Source: a virus. From it: 20,888 bases of DNA. The notes beneath the pieces are model-generated. The model saw only the letters and a list, made by a program, of their open reading frames with translations, ran no database searches and was not told where the DNA came from. A program made the position numbers and the translations under genes. The stretch is taken from positions 1-20,888 of IMG/VR virus record IMGVR_UViG_3300025112_000236, one strand, 5' to 3'. Positions 7,248 through 14,944 of the stretch are shown here, in pieces; the stretch's first letter is position 1, and the number at the start of each line of letters is the position of its first letter.

Positions 7248-9405
7248 TTAAACTCGCTATACCACCTTCTGCATAAGGACTTTGTCCTCCATAATTTCTT
7301 CCTTTATCTATATCCAGATACCAATCGTCAGCAGCAAGCCAACCTTGAGATATTCTATCTTGTTTTGTAGCTGCATCGTCTCGTGCTATTTTAGCATGAG
7401 CATCCATTGTTTGTTGTGTGGCTATATCCATTAAACCTTGGTCATAAAATCTTCCTTGTTCTGTGTGAGGAGTTGTTCTTATAAATGGTTGCATGTTTAA
7501 AATATATTCATCTAGAGTACTATCATAAACATTTTGTGCAGATCTTTCTCTTCGTGTTTTATCCATTCCTATTCTTCCTTGAGGGTTAACTGTTCGATTT
7601 TCCAAAAAATCTAATTTTTTCCCCAAGTCCAAAACATTTTGTCTTTGTACAGCTGCTGATCCTTTAGGAAGCGCTGCTTCAAATTCTTCTTGTTCTGATT
7701 GACCAAAGATAGGACCCAAACCATAATCAGTTGCATTACCTAAAATTCTTTTCCAAGATTTTCCAGCTGCATAATCTCCAATTGCAAATGGAACCATAAA
7801 ACCTGCTTCAGCTAAAAGACCCCAACCAGTTACAGCTGCAGGACCTTTAAGTCCACGTATTTTTTTTGAAAAATTAGCTAATTTAGATATTGCTTGTTTA
7901 CTTCCTTTTCCATCAGCTGCTTCTTTAACAAGTTTATTGTATCCTTTTTGATAGTCCATAATTGAATCACACTGACCACCAACACCTTTGTTACATGGAA
8001 TACCCGCACTAACTAAAGCTTCTTTTAAACCTTTAAATTTTGTTTCATCAAAACCTTTTAAACCTTTTTCAACGAAACCTTCTACTTCTTTAAAAGAACC
8101 AAAACCTTTTCCCCCATATCGTGCTCCATCTACATCTAAAGTAATTCCTAATTTTTTTAATCGTTCATCTACATCTATTCTATCAAATACTTTTGATTGA
8201 ATTTCATTTCTTATTTTATTTGCTTTTTGATTAGCAATACGTGTTACTAATTGAAGATCTTTTGTAGGAGAATGTTTAACTCCTCTTACATGGTGTTTTT
8301 CTAAAGCTGATCTAGTTACATCAACACCTTTTTCATCAATTAAATAATTTAATAAATGATTTAATTGTAATTTACTATCTACAGGCACTCCACCTTTAGT
8401 AAGAATATCTTGAATAGCTTGATTAGGAAGAGTTCTAGTTTTATTAGTTATATCCACTAATTTTTTAGTTTCTTTATAATCAGGATGAGAAGTTGCAACT
8501 TGTAGTCCTTTATATTTGTCAGCCCATTTTTTAGCTCCATAATATTTATTTCCATCTGGATCTATGTGACCAATAATTTTTTTGTTGCCTTTTATAGTTT
8601 CGTAAATTGGTTCATAACCAGCTCGATCCATTTGTGAAAGTAACCATCCATCAGCAGCACCTAAATTATAAGCATATTTCCATTCAGAAGGAGTACCTGC
8701 AAATCTTCTTATCTGTTCATATAAAGCTTTAGATTCTCCTCTTCCTCCAGCTGCAATTCCGTATTTTCCTTTTTTATAAGTTCCATCTGCATTTTTACTA
8801 AAATCAATATCTACATCATGAAAATGTTCTTTAATTGCTATTTGGGCTTCTTCGGTAAGATCACCAAATTGTTTACCCCCTAATTTTCCTGCTTCTTGTT
8901 TTGTTAAAGCAGTAAAATCTTTTCCTTTTTCTAAATATTTGTGAATATTTTTATGAATAAAACCTTCGTCCATTAATTCCATAACAGTAGGGGCTCTGCC
9001 ATTATTATCTAATTTAAATTTTTTTACAAAATCTTTTATTTTTTTAGAAGTTTTTTTTGTTAATTTTTTAATTTTATCTTTAGCTGTAAATTTTTCTTTT
9101 CTTTCTGCGGCAGTCATTGTTTCGGTAAAAATTTTTCTTGGTCTAAATGATTTAGTTTTTTTATCCCAAGTCATGCCTTCTTGTTTTGGAAGTAATCTTC
9201 TTTCTTTAAGAGCTTCTATCTGATCTTCAGTCATCATTCTTCCGGAATACATTCTACGCTCTCCTTCGGCTCTCTTACCTTTTTTAAACCCGATCCGTCC
9301 ACCTTCAGCAAGTTCCGTGCTCCGTGGTCCTTGGACCTGGGATTGTGGTCTAGTTAACCAACGCATCATTTGTGAATATTTTTCTATACTATCTACACCG
9401 CTCAT
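7234..9405 (-). CDS. large virion-operon protein with HTH-like and HNH-like segments
   Basis: This 723-aa protein starts at 9405, where TAATG joins it to the upstream gene and AGGAG precedes it. Residues 32-43 read LAEGGRIGFKKG and the C-terminus is YAEGGIASLNVKK, both carrying the GG motif of this operon. Residues about 112-160 are Lys-rich and include NNGRAPTVMELMDEGF, which resembles the helix-turn-helix entry of winged-helix proteins. Residues 368-397 (LEKHHVRGVKHS, then TKDLQLVTRIANQKANK) resemble an HNH nuclease core with HH and a downstream N-x3-N. Residues about 519-547 are hydrophobic (GPAAVTGWGLLAEAGFMVPF). Its place between terL and portal suggests a virion or ejected protein. A free-standing nuclease is the alternative. 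No family is confirmed. Confidence 0.6.
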   Translation of the reverse strand: MSGVDSIEKYSQMMRWLTRPQSQVQGPRSTELAEGGRIGFKKGKRAEGERRMYSGRMMTEDQIEALKERRLLPKQEGMTWDKKTKSFRPRKIFTETMTAAERKEKFTAKDKIKKLTKKTSKKIKDFVKKFKLDNNGRAPTVMELMDEGFIHKNIHKYLEKGKDFTALTKQEAGKLGGKQFGDLTEEAQIAIKEHFHDVDIDFSKNADGTYKKGKYGIAAGGRGESKALYEQIRRFAGTPSEWKYAYNLGAADGWLLSQMDRAGYEPIYETIKGNKKIIGHIDPDGNKYYGAKKWADKYKGLQVATSHPDYKETKKLVDITNKTRTLPNQAIQDILTKGGVPVDSKLQLNHLLNYLIDEKGVDVTRSALEKHHVRGVKHSPTKDLQLVTRIANQKANKIRNEIQSKVFDRIDVDERLKKLGITLDVDGARYGGKGFGSFKEVEGFVEKGLKGFDETKFKGLKEALVSAGIPCNKGVGGQCDSIMDYQKGYNKLVKEAADGKGSKQAISKLANFSKKIRGLKGPAAVTGWGLLAEAGFMVPFAIGDYAAGKSWKRILGNATDYGLGPIFGQSEQEEFEAALPKGSAAVQRQNVLDLGKKLDFLENRTVNPQGRIGMDKTRRERSAQNVYDSTLDEYILNMQPFIRTTPHTEQGRFYDQGLMDIATQQTMDAHAKIARDDAATKQDRISQGWLAADDWYLDIDKGRNYGGQSPYAEGGIASLNVKK

Positions 9406-10898
9406 TATTCTCCTAACAACTTAGCCAAACCACCGGATGCCATTAGTTGAGGTTTAATTTTTGGTTTAGGTACTAAATTTCCTTCTTCATCAATATCATA
9501 TTTCCAATGAGGTTCAGCTTTTGGTTTAAGTTTTGGTTTTCTTTTCAATTCTCCTGTTTCAGGATCAATATAATAATTCTCATATCTTGCATCTTTACCC
9601 TCGCTTAACGGAACACGGCCACCGGATGCAAAGTCATCTGGTTCTGGATAGTTTGAAAAATGATCAGCAAGATCTTCACTTTGTTTTTGTAAACTTGATT
9701 TGCTACCTACTTGACCTTTAATTGTATTTTTTCCAATTGCAAATTCTTCTACTTCTCTAAAATCAGATTCATGTTGACCGAATTTATTAATAGATGATTC
9801 TTCAAACTTAACGTTTTCTGGATGCCCTCCAGTAAATTCTGCTTCTTCAACATTAAACTCTTCTGGCATTTCTCCACCTTTTTTTCTTATTTTTCCTGCA
9901 TCGTCCATATCAGGTTCAATAAGTTCTTTTGCTTTATATTCTAATCTAACCGGTTGACCAAATTTACCATCTGCAAAACCATGTTTTTCCATTCCAATAT
10001 CAACTCTTACATCTCCAGTAGTTAAATCCTGTTCAACTATAATGTCTGTTTTAGATTTTGGTAATTGCGCTTTATGTCGAATAACTCTTTCGGCTCCTGA
10101 TTCAACTTCTTCTCCCTCTTTTATAATTCTATTAACTAAAGGCTGAAACCACGCTGGCATGCCATCGGCTCCTGTTTTAATTGGAACTTGTGTTATTTCT
10201 TTTGCAACAGTTGCTCCTTCTTTACCAAAAAGTTTTAATGCTCCTGTTTTAAGTGCACCAATACCTGCAGCCCCTGCTCCCATTAATTTTAAAAATGCAC
10301 GACGGCCCATTTTAAATGGCACTCTCTCATTTGTATCTTCTGCAAGTAAATAATTTAAACCGGTTCTACCGCCGTCTGCCATGTCTTCTGGATCAGGTTT
10401 AACATTTCTTTCAAAGATATGATCCATAACGCCTTCATCATTTACAATTTTTTCCCGGTCTACTTGTGATAAACGTTTATATCGACCTTCCCCTTTTAAA
10501 ACTTTATTAGCTTCTTTCATTGACTCCATGGGTTCCATTGTTTTTATTTTTATAATTGTTTCACTTACATCATCGGTAATACCACCACCAAAATCTCCTT
10601 TAATAACTTCACCTCGTTTACCAAGTAACATTTCTGTAATACCTTTTCCTTCAGGAGAATCAGCCGGAATAGCTCTGATAGGTTTAGGTTTGTTAAGTTG
10701 AAGCATATATTTTATTTCTTGTTCAGACAGCTTATCAAGATCTACACCTTGTCTTTTTGCACTGTCCACATATTTAGAATATTTGTTCATGGTAGTCTTT
10801 CGAATGTCTGGACCAATAGACATAATACCTGATGCTTTACCCGAACCTTTAGCTGTCTCTTTTAATAATAATTTATAAAGAAATGTTAATCCTGACAT
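9405..10898 (-). CDS. large uncharacterised protein downstream of terL
   Basis: This 497-aa protein is coupled to terL by TAATG at 10898 and to the next gene by TAATG at 9405. The N-terminus has a short hydrophobic amphipathic stretch (MSGLTFLYKLLLKE). At 173-184 MADGGRTGLNYL appears, followed at 198-222 by GRRAFLKLMGAGAAGIGALK and more hydrophobic residues, a segment that looks like a twin-arginine signal core but lies internally. The rest (about 260-485) is acidic and polar, with FASGGRVPLSEGK at 423-435, a Pro/Lys repeat (KRKPKLKPKAEP, then VPKPKIKPQ), and the end MASGGLAKLLGE. Three GG motifs in one protein are notable. It may be a virion-internal or ejected protein. No enzyme signature is seen. 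Confidence 0.6.
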   Translation of the reverse strand: MSGLTFLYKLLLKETAKGSGKASGIMSIGPDIRKTTMNKYSKYVDSAKRQGVDLDKLSEQEIKYMLQLNKPKPIRAIPADSPEGKGITEMLLGKRGEVIKGDFGGGITDDVSETIIKIKTMEPMESMKEANKVLKGEGRYKRLSQVDREKIVNDEGVMDHIFERNVKPDPEDMADGGRTGLNYLLAEDTNERVPFKMGRRAFLKLMGAGAAGIGALKTGALKLFGKEGATVAKEITQVPIKTGADGMPAWFQPLVNRIIKEGEEVESGAERVIRHKAQLPKSKTDIIVEQDLTTGDVRVDIGMEKHGFADGKFGQPVRLEYKAKELIEPDMDDAGKIRKKGGEMPEEFNVEEAEFTGGHPENVKFEESSINKFGQHESDFREVEEFAIGKNTIKGQVGSKSSLQKQSEDLADHFSNYPEPDDFASGGRVPLSEGKDARYENYYIDPETGELKRKPKLKPKAEPHWKYDIDEEGNLVPKPKIKPQLMASGGLAKLLGE

Positions 10899-12403
10899 TA
10901 ATAATATTCCATCTTCCTAGGCGCTCGTTTTTCTAATACGTAGTCTTCAGGGTGTTGTATAAAACCACCTTGTCTGAATCGCATGATAGCTTGAGTAGTT
11001 GAGTCTACTAAGTCGTCATGATCACCGTGTGGGAATGCTGCACATTCCTCTATGACTTCCTCCGCGAATTTCTGGTCTGGCGCCCATATTATACCAGATT
11101 CAAACAACGGAGCGCATGTATTTACTCTGACATGTTTATCATTTCCTTTGCTCGGTGTAAAGTTTTGAACTGGGATATCCATTTGACGAAGTTCATAGGT
11201 CAAAGGCAGTCCGGCAGCTTTTGCTTCGATGATAACTGACTCCGGTTTCCAATATTTATACTGATCGAGAGCAACACGCCTTAATTCTGGAAATTCATAT
11301 CGCCCTTTTATGGAATCAATCAAAATTAAATTGGCAGGAGAGTCCTCATTTGGGTAAAAAACGCCCCAAGTGGTAATTGCACTAAAATCGGCCGTTTCTT
11401 TTTTCAAATATGCGGTATCATATGACTGAATTACATAATGTAGGTCTGGAAGCCAGTCTTCTTCCCATTTTCGCCACCATTCTCGCTTAATTAGCGCCCC
11501 TTCTTCAGAAGTTGGACGTTGCATCCATTGTGCATTCCATTTTCCCACTGGAAGTGTTGCTTTTACTTTTTGTAATTCATCTAATTTCCAATATTCAGGC
11601 CAAACTGCTTGAGGTTCAGCTCCGTGGTCCAAGATTGCCGGAAATTCGACCACTTCCCATTGATCAGCTTTTACTTCTTTTTGATTTTTTAACAAAATTC
11701 CAGTCAAATCCTTTTTTGACCATCTAGTCATTACTAAAATTATTTTTCCACCTGGTTGAAGACGTTGACGTGGACCTGAAGTGTACCATTCATAAGCATT
11801 TTCCATGGCAGTCGCTGACATTGCGTCTTGCTCAGAGTGAGGGTCATCAATAATTAATAAATCCGCACCACGACCCGTTATTGCTCCACCAACACCAGCT
11901 GCAAAGTACTCGCCGCCTTGGGCAGTTTCCCAACGACCGGCTGCTTGTGAATCTTCTTGGAGTCTAGTTTCAAAAATTTTATGATATTCTGGACTATCAA
12001 TTAAGTTTTTTGCTTTACGACCAAAACGAATTGCAAGTTCTCCAGTGTGAGTTGCTTGAATTATCTTTAATTTTGGATTTCTACCTACCATCCATGCAGG
12101 CAAAAGGTAAGAAGCAAATTCTGATTTAGTATGCCTAGGTGGCATATTCACAATTAGACGTGTAAGTTTACCTGTTGCAAGGTCATTAAACTTTTGTGCG
12201 ATATGTCTATGATGAGCACCTTCAATAAACTCAGGCCAAACACATTTAACAAAAGATAAAAAGTCTTCTTTAGCTTTATTTTGAATTTTTTTCTCGGCAT
12301 GCAGCACTTGCAATTGAAGAAATTTTTTACGAACGTCTGAGGGGAGCTTACTAATGTCTATATTATCCAAATTCATACAAAATTTTTTTAAAATTTTTCG
12401 CAT
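10898..12403 (-). CDS. terL: terminase large subunit
   Basis: This 501-aa protein is the packaging motor. The ATPase domain shows a Walker A-like NMPPRHTKSEF (86-96), a TerL adenine/coupling region QATHTGELA (116-124), Walker B LLIIDDPHS (182-190) and the coupling motif VMTRWSKKD (224-232). The C-terminal RNase H-like nuclease carries acidic residues in QSYDTAY (326-332), IIEAKAAG (391-398) and HDDLVDS (462-468). The length is normal for the family. The start at 12403 has AAGGG directly against the ATG, and a second ATG ten codons in is possible. It heads the leftward late operon. Its small subunit is encoded about 5 kb away on the other strand. Confidence 0.95.
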   Translation of the reverse strand: MRKILKKFCMNLDNIDISKLPSDVRKKFLQLQVLHAEKKIQNKAKEDFLSFVKCVWPEFIEGAHHRHIAQKFNDLATGKLTRLIVNMPPRHTKSEFASYLLPAWMVGRNPKLKIIQATHTGELAIRFGRKAKNLIDSPEYHKIFETRLQEDSQAAGRWETAQGGEYFAAGVGGAITGRGADLLIIDDPHSEQDAMSATAMENAYEWYTSGPRQRLQPGGKIILVMTRWSKKDLTGILLKNQKEVKADQWEVVEFPAILDHGAEPQAVWPEYWKLDELQKVKATLPVGKWNAQWMQRPTSEEGALIKREWWRKWEEDWLPDLHYVIQSYDTAYLKKETADFSAITTWGVFYPNEDSPANLILIDSIKGRYEFPELRRVALDQYKYWKPESVIIEAKAAGLPLTYELRQMDIPVQNFTPSKGNDKHVRVNTCAPLFESGIIWAPDQKFAEEVIEECAAFPHGDHDDLVDSTTQAIMRFRQGGFIQHPEDYVLEKRAPRKMEYY

Positions 12404-12642
12404 CCCTTGTAGGATGTTTAATAAGTTTTTACCACCATTGACTCTCTAAATCAAGCAATTCAACCTGAAGTAGTGGGACCCCTTTTTATTCAATCTGGGG
12501 TAGGGGTCGATGTTTTAAACGTGATTGGATTTGGGTTTGGTACCTCTATTGAATGGGAGCGGGAGCGAAGCGACCGCGGCGCGCGGGCGCGCGCCACAAC
12601 CTGTGGTTGATGCATAAACTGCATACATACTATACTAGAATA
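12404..12642. other. non-coding region upstream of terL
   Basis: No gene is supported in these 239 bases. They contain GACCCC at 12477-12482 and GGGGTC at 12503-12508, which can pair across a T/A-rich loop, and the GC island at 12551-12609 described separately. I could not find a convincing promoter for the late operon here. A TTGATT...TAAAAA pair in front of terL on the minus strand is too weak to call. Confidence 0.5.
12551..12609. repeat. GC island with strong inverted repeats
   Basis: In an AT-rich genome this stretch is nearly all G and C. It starts with two direct copies of GGGAGC (12555-12566). The core at 12578-12595 is GGCGCGC-GGGC-GCGCGCC, a seven-pair all-GC hairpin. A second hairpin CAACC-TGT-GGTTG follows at 12597-12609. 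No T-run follows in either direction. Candidates are a packaging (pac or cos) recognition site, since terL is adjacent, or a transcriptional boundary. Confidence 0.55.
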
Positions 12643-12882
12643 TTAATCTAATAATACCATATATGCTTTTGCATTGTTCTTACGAAACCAATTCAAGTGC
12701 TTACGCATTGTCTCCCAATGCTTGCTCGCACCTGTGCCTAATGTCTTGTCCTCTAACGTTGCCATGATTTCACACAAGAATAGTTCATCATGTATTCTTG
12801 CCTCTTGTTTTGTTAGCATTACAGATTCTCCATTAAATCTGTTCTTTCGTTCATGTGTTTTATTATCTATATTTGTTTTCAT
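12643..12882 (-). CDS. 79-aa protein, unknown function
   Basis: It starts with ATG at 12882 and has AGGATAAC just upstream, which could be a ribosome binding site. That same sequence also overlaps the proposed -10 box, so the transcript may be nearly leaderless. The N-terminal 20 residues are polar and charged. The rest looks like a compact helical domain (LTKQEARIHDELFLCEIMAT, and after a short loop HWETMRKHLNWFRKNNAKAY). No family is recognised. It is the last of the leftward small-gene cluster that probably acts early. Confidence 0.55.
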   Translation of the reverse strand: MKTNIDNKTHERKNRFNGESVMLTKQEARIHDELFLCEIMATLEDKTLGTGASKHWETMRKHLNWFRKNNAKAYMVLLD

Positions 12883-12889
12883 AATAGTT

Positions 12890-12918
12890 ATCCTATACTA
12901 TCCCTTAAACATTGTCAA
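12890..12918 (-). promoter_or_regulatory. sigma70-type promoter for the 79-aa gene
   Basis: On the minus strand TTGACA (12918-12913) is followed after exactly 17 bases by TAGGAT (12895-12890), and the ATG comes seven bases later. The -35 box lies in the last codons of the preceding gene. TAGGATA also appears in three other regulatory sites here, so the -10 may double as part of an operator. Confidence 0.45.
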
Positions 12919-13273
12919 CCCCTTTAATCGTGGTCCTTGTTGCTTGATATGGTACTCGTGTAGTATCTCCATTCTTCCACTCATATCTATAACTTTCGTA
13001 TTTCTCTTTTTCAATCTTGATTGGAGTTTCCTGAGCCTCGCGCCTTGGCTCTAGTTCTGTAATTCGTGTTATATGTTTATCTATAAAATCCATTAAACAT
13101 CTTTGATTACAAAAATAATCCCAAACACTCGGTCTTGTATCTCCGGAATAATTATATCTGCCAAACTTAATTCTAATCGTTCTCAATACTTTATTATCTC
13201 CTGAACCACGAACCCTTGATTGAGTTTCAATAGTATGGCAGTTCGGTCCATGACACCAATTATAATTACTCAT
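12905..13273 (-). CDS. 122-aa protein with paired Cys motifs
   Basis: It starts with ATG at 13273 in an ATGA overlap with the small gene upstream, and GGGAG precedes the ATG. The N-terminus has WCHGPNCHTIETQ (Cys at 7 and 12), and residues about 50-67 read VWDYFCNQRCLMDFIDKH. Four Cys in two pairs suggest a zinc ribbon or treble-clef type site. The middle is basic (TIRIKFGRYNYSG). The C-terminal third is polar. The family is unknown to me. A nucleic-acid-binding early protein is plausible. Confidence 0.6.
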   Translation of the reverse strand: MSNYNWCHGPNCHTIETQSRVRGSGDNKVLRTIRIKFGRYNYSGDTRPSVWDYFCNQRCLMDFIDKHITRITELEPRREAQETPIKIEKEKYESYRYEWKNGDTTRVPYQATRTTIKGVDNV

Positions 13274-13413
13274 TTTAAACTCCCAACAATGTTTTCCAAA
13301 GACGTAACAACGTCTTTGGACATATGTTCTGTGTCGCTATCATAATGATAGTCTTTTAATATTTCCCTTAACTCGTTTCTAATTGATTCTTTTAAAGCTT
13401 GTAAATCTGTCAT
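13270..13413 (-). CDS. 47-aa protein in an overlapping gene chain
   Basis: It starts with ATG at 13413 in an ATGA overlap with the stop of the 71-aa gene, and its own TGA overlaps the ATG of the 122-aa gene. GAGGAAAGC precedes the start, a good ribosome binding site. The protein is MTDLQALKESIRNELREILK followed by a His/Asp/Glu-rich stretch and VVTSLENIVGSLK, largely amphipathic helix. The perfect ATGA junction at both ends makes it a real gene despite its size. The function is unknown. Confidence 0.7.
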   Translation of the reverse strand: MTDLQALKESIRNELREILKDYHYDSDTEHMSKDVVTSLENIVGSLK

Positions 13414-13625
13414 GCTTTCCTCACAGAATAATTAACTGCAGTTCTTGGGTGTTCACTATCAATATCCCAAAAGTTATAACATGGATAACCTTTAAGGTCT
13501 GTCCATTGTCTTGATTTAAATGTTTTAAATTTGCCTGACCATTCATCATAGTACTCATGTTCATCAAGTCCACGACACGTTGCAAACTTGTTTCTAGATT
13601 TCATAAACCAACTAAAGTATTTCAT
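13410..13625 (-). CDS. 71-aa aromatic-rich protein
   Basis: It starts with ATG at 13625 behind AAAGGAGAATAAAAT, with a leader from the promoter at 13663-13691. Trp, Tyr and Phe are unusually frequent (KYFSWFMKSRNKF; EYYDEWSGKFKTFKSRQW; YPCYNFWDIDSEH). It has two Cys and no membrane segment. No family is recognised. It is the first gene of an ATGA-linked trio after the palindromic operator, so it is probably expressed early and regulated. Confidence 0.6.
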   Translation of the reverse strand: MKYFSWFMKSRNKFATCRGLDEHEYYDEWSGKFKTFKSRQWTDLKGYPCYNFWDIDSEHPRTAVNYSVRKA

Positions 13626-13658
13626 ATTTTATTCTCCTTTTTTTCTTTCTAATTAATG

Positions 13659-13691
13659 ACCTATCCTATCATTGATAGGATAGGTTGTCAA
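13659..13691 (-). promoter_or_regulatory. promoter with a 27-bp palindromic operator
   Basis: The minus strand carries TTGACA (13691-13686), a 17-base spacer, and TAGGAT (13668-13663). Positions 13659-13685 form a perfect inverted repeat: arms ACCTATCCTATCA and TGATAGGATAGGT around a single central base. The palindrome covers the spacer and the -10 box, the classic place for a repressor site. It drives the 13625-12905 gene chain. Confidence 0.65.
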
Positions 13692-13695
13692 TAGT

Positions 13696-14670
13696 CTAAT
13701 TTACACTTTCTTCTCCTTTTATATAAGCCATTCTTTCGGCTATTTTTTGCTCTCTTGTTTTCTCTTTGTTTTTCATGCTCTTAATCCTTGCAACAAGATT
13801 TTCAGGATTATAACAAGTTAGACCAGTAGAGTTAGTTCTAATTATTTCTGCGTCAGTTATTTCAAGACCAAGACCATTACAAACTTCAATCGCCTCGTCC
13901 ATATATTTATAACTTTTTAGACCTTGCTTAATTTCTTTCATTTGGTCTAATACAGATTTAATCCATTTATGATGTGCCATAACAAATTGACCTTTTTGGG
14001 CTTTCCATTGTTTTAACATCATAAATTGTTCTTCATTACAAGCAATAGACCTATCTCTACAATATTCTCTACCAATTAAATCTAATTGATATTTCTCGTT
14101 CCATTGTTTGCCATAGCCACTATCATCACGACCAAGATACTTGTCATTGTTATCAACATATTTTGTTTTGTGTGGGTTTTGGTCTTTGCCCTCTTGTTCA
14201 ATCAAAATATCAGGATTACAATTTTCTTGGGCTTTGAGTTCATCACGATACAAAGCATATCCATAAGCACTATCGCTTGAATATGATGTACTATCATTAT
14301 GTTCAAAGTCTCCACCTAAACGAAAGTCAAAATGTTCTTCAATATTTTTTTCTTTCATTATAGGTTTATTATCATAGTCTCTATCTTCTACCTCTCCAAG
14401 ATAATGAAAATGAAAACAACTATCCTTTGCGATTGTTGAAACATTTTCAAACTTGTTTTGTAGATGATATGCCATTCTAACATCTTCATCTGTATAATGT
14501 TTTCTGACAATAGTTTCGGCTAAATCCCATGCCTTGTCATTCAACTCAATTTGGTCGGCTTTGAGTTCATCATACTTTGTTTTTTCTTGGGTTGGTTCTT
14601 GTTCCAAGTGTACTCGCAAACGATTTGCGATTTTATTTCTGTACTCTTGGTTTAACCTTATTCTACTCAT
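13696..14670 (-). CDS. 324-aa early protein, unknown function
   Basis: The start is ATG at 14670, with AGAGGAAAACA upstream and an eight-base overlap with the preceding gene (ATGAGTAG). An upstream ATG at 14715 would overlap that gene by 53 bases and lacks a ribosome binding site. The protein opens MSRIRLNQEYRNKIANRLRV and is highly charged, with Asp/Asn/Tyr-rich segments (EVEDRDYDNKPIMKEKN; STSYSSDSAYGYALYRDEL). The C-terminal half is helical (MLKQWKAQKGQFVMAHHKWI). Scattered Cys and His are present but no known zinc-finger spacing. I recognise no family. Confidence 0.65.
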   Translation of the reverse strand: MSRIRLNQEYRNKIANRLRVHLEQEPTQEKTKYDELKADQIELNDKAWDLAETIVRKHYTDEDVRMAYHLQNKFENVSTIAKDSCFHFHYLGEVEDRDYDNKPIMKEKNIEEHFDFRLGGDFEHNDSTSYSSDSAYGYALYRDELKAQENCNPDILIEQEGKDQNPHKTKYVDNNDKYLGRDDSGYGKQWNEKYQLDLIGREYCRDRSIACNEEQFMMLKQWKAQKGQFVMAHHKWIKSVLDQMKEIKQGLKSYKYMDEAIEVCNGLGLEITDAEIIRTNSTGLTCYNPENLVARIKSMKNKEKTREQKIAERMAYIKGEESVN

Positions 14671-14863
14671 TGTTTTCCTCTTTCTTGTATGCAAAAATCG
14701 GAGTGTATTTAACAATCTGATATTTCACAGTTTCGTCTTGATTAATTAACTCATAACCTTGCAACATATCATTTGCTTTATCTTCGCTATCAGTTAAGTC
14801 TTGAATATCATAAGAATTTTCTATACCCTTATAATATTTCTCTTTCATTATTAAGTATAACAT
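14663..14863 (-). CDS. 66-aa protein, first gene of the leftward early operon
   Basis: It starts with ATG at 14863 behind AAGGAG, eight bases away, downstream of the leftward promoter of the divergent pair. The protein is acidic and Tyr-rich (MKEKYYKGIENSYDIQDLTD; GYELINQDETVKYQIVKYTP). It has no membrane segment and no recognisable family. Its stop overlaps the start of the 324-aa gene. Confidence 0.6.
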   Translation of the reverse strand: MLYLIMKEKYYKGIENSYDIQDLTDSEDKANDMLQGYELINQDETVKYQIVKYTPIFAYKKEENNE

Positions 14864-14899
14864 TTTTATTTCTCCTTTTTGGTTGTTATAATTATTTTA

Positions 14900-14938
14900 A
14901 TAATATCACTTGACAATAGGATTGTCAAGTATTATATT
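14900..14938. promoter_or_regulatory. mirror-symmetric divergent promoters over a palindrome
   Basis: Rightward: TTGACA at 14910-14915, 17-base spacer, TATATT at 14933-14938. Leftward: TTGACA at 14928-14923, 17-base spacer, TATTAT at 14905-14900. Both -35 boxes lie in one palindrome (14908-14930) with ten-base arms ACTTGACAAT and ATTGTCAAGT around AGG, and the two promoters are exactly symmetric about 14919. Only one polymerase could bind at a time, and a dimeric regulator could block both. Confidence 0.7.
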
Positions 14939-14944
14939 GGAGAC

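Noticed and set aside
10290-10305. Call of an exported Tat substrate for the 497-aa protein
   Set aside because: The RR motif is about 200 residues from the start and no better start codon with a ribosome binding site lies near it.
12420-12460. Promoter for the late operon (TTGATT...TAAAAA)
   Set aside because: Both boxes are poor matches and similar sequence is common in AT-rich DNA; the late promoter may need a different factor or lie further upstream.
12674-13054. 126-aa rightward ORF rich in hydrophobic residues
   Set aside because: It is antisense to two well-supported leftward genes with ribosome binding sites and good junctions, and its hydrophobic run reflects the complementary strand of their charged codons.
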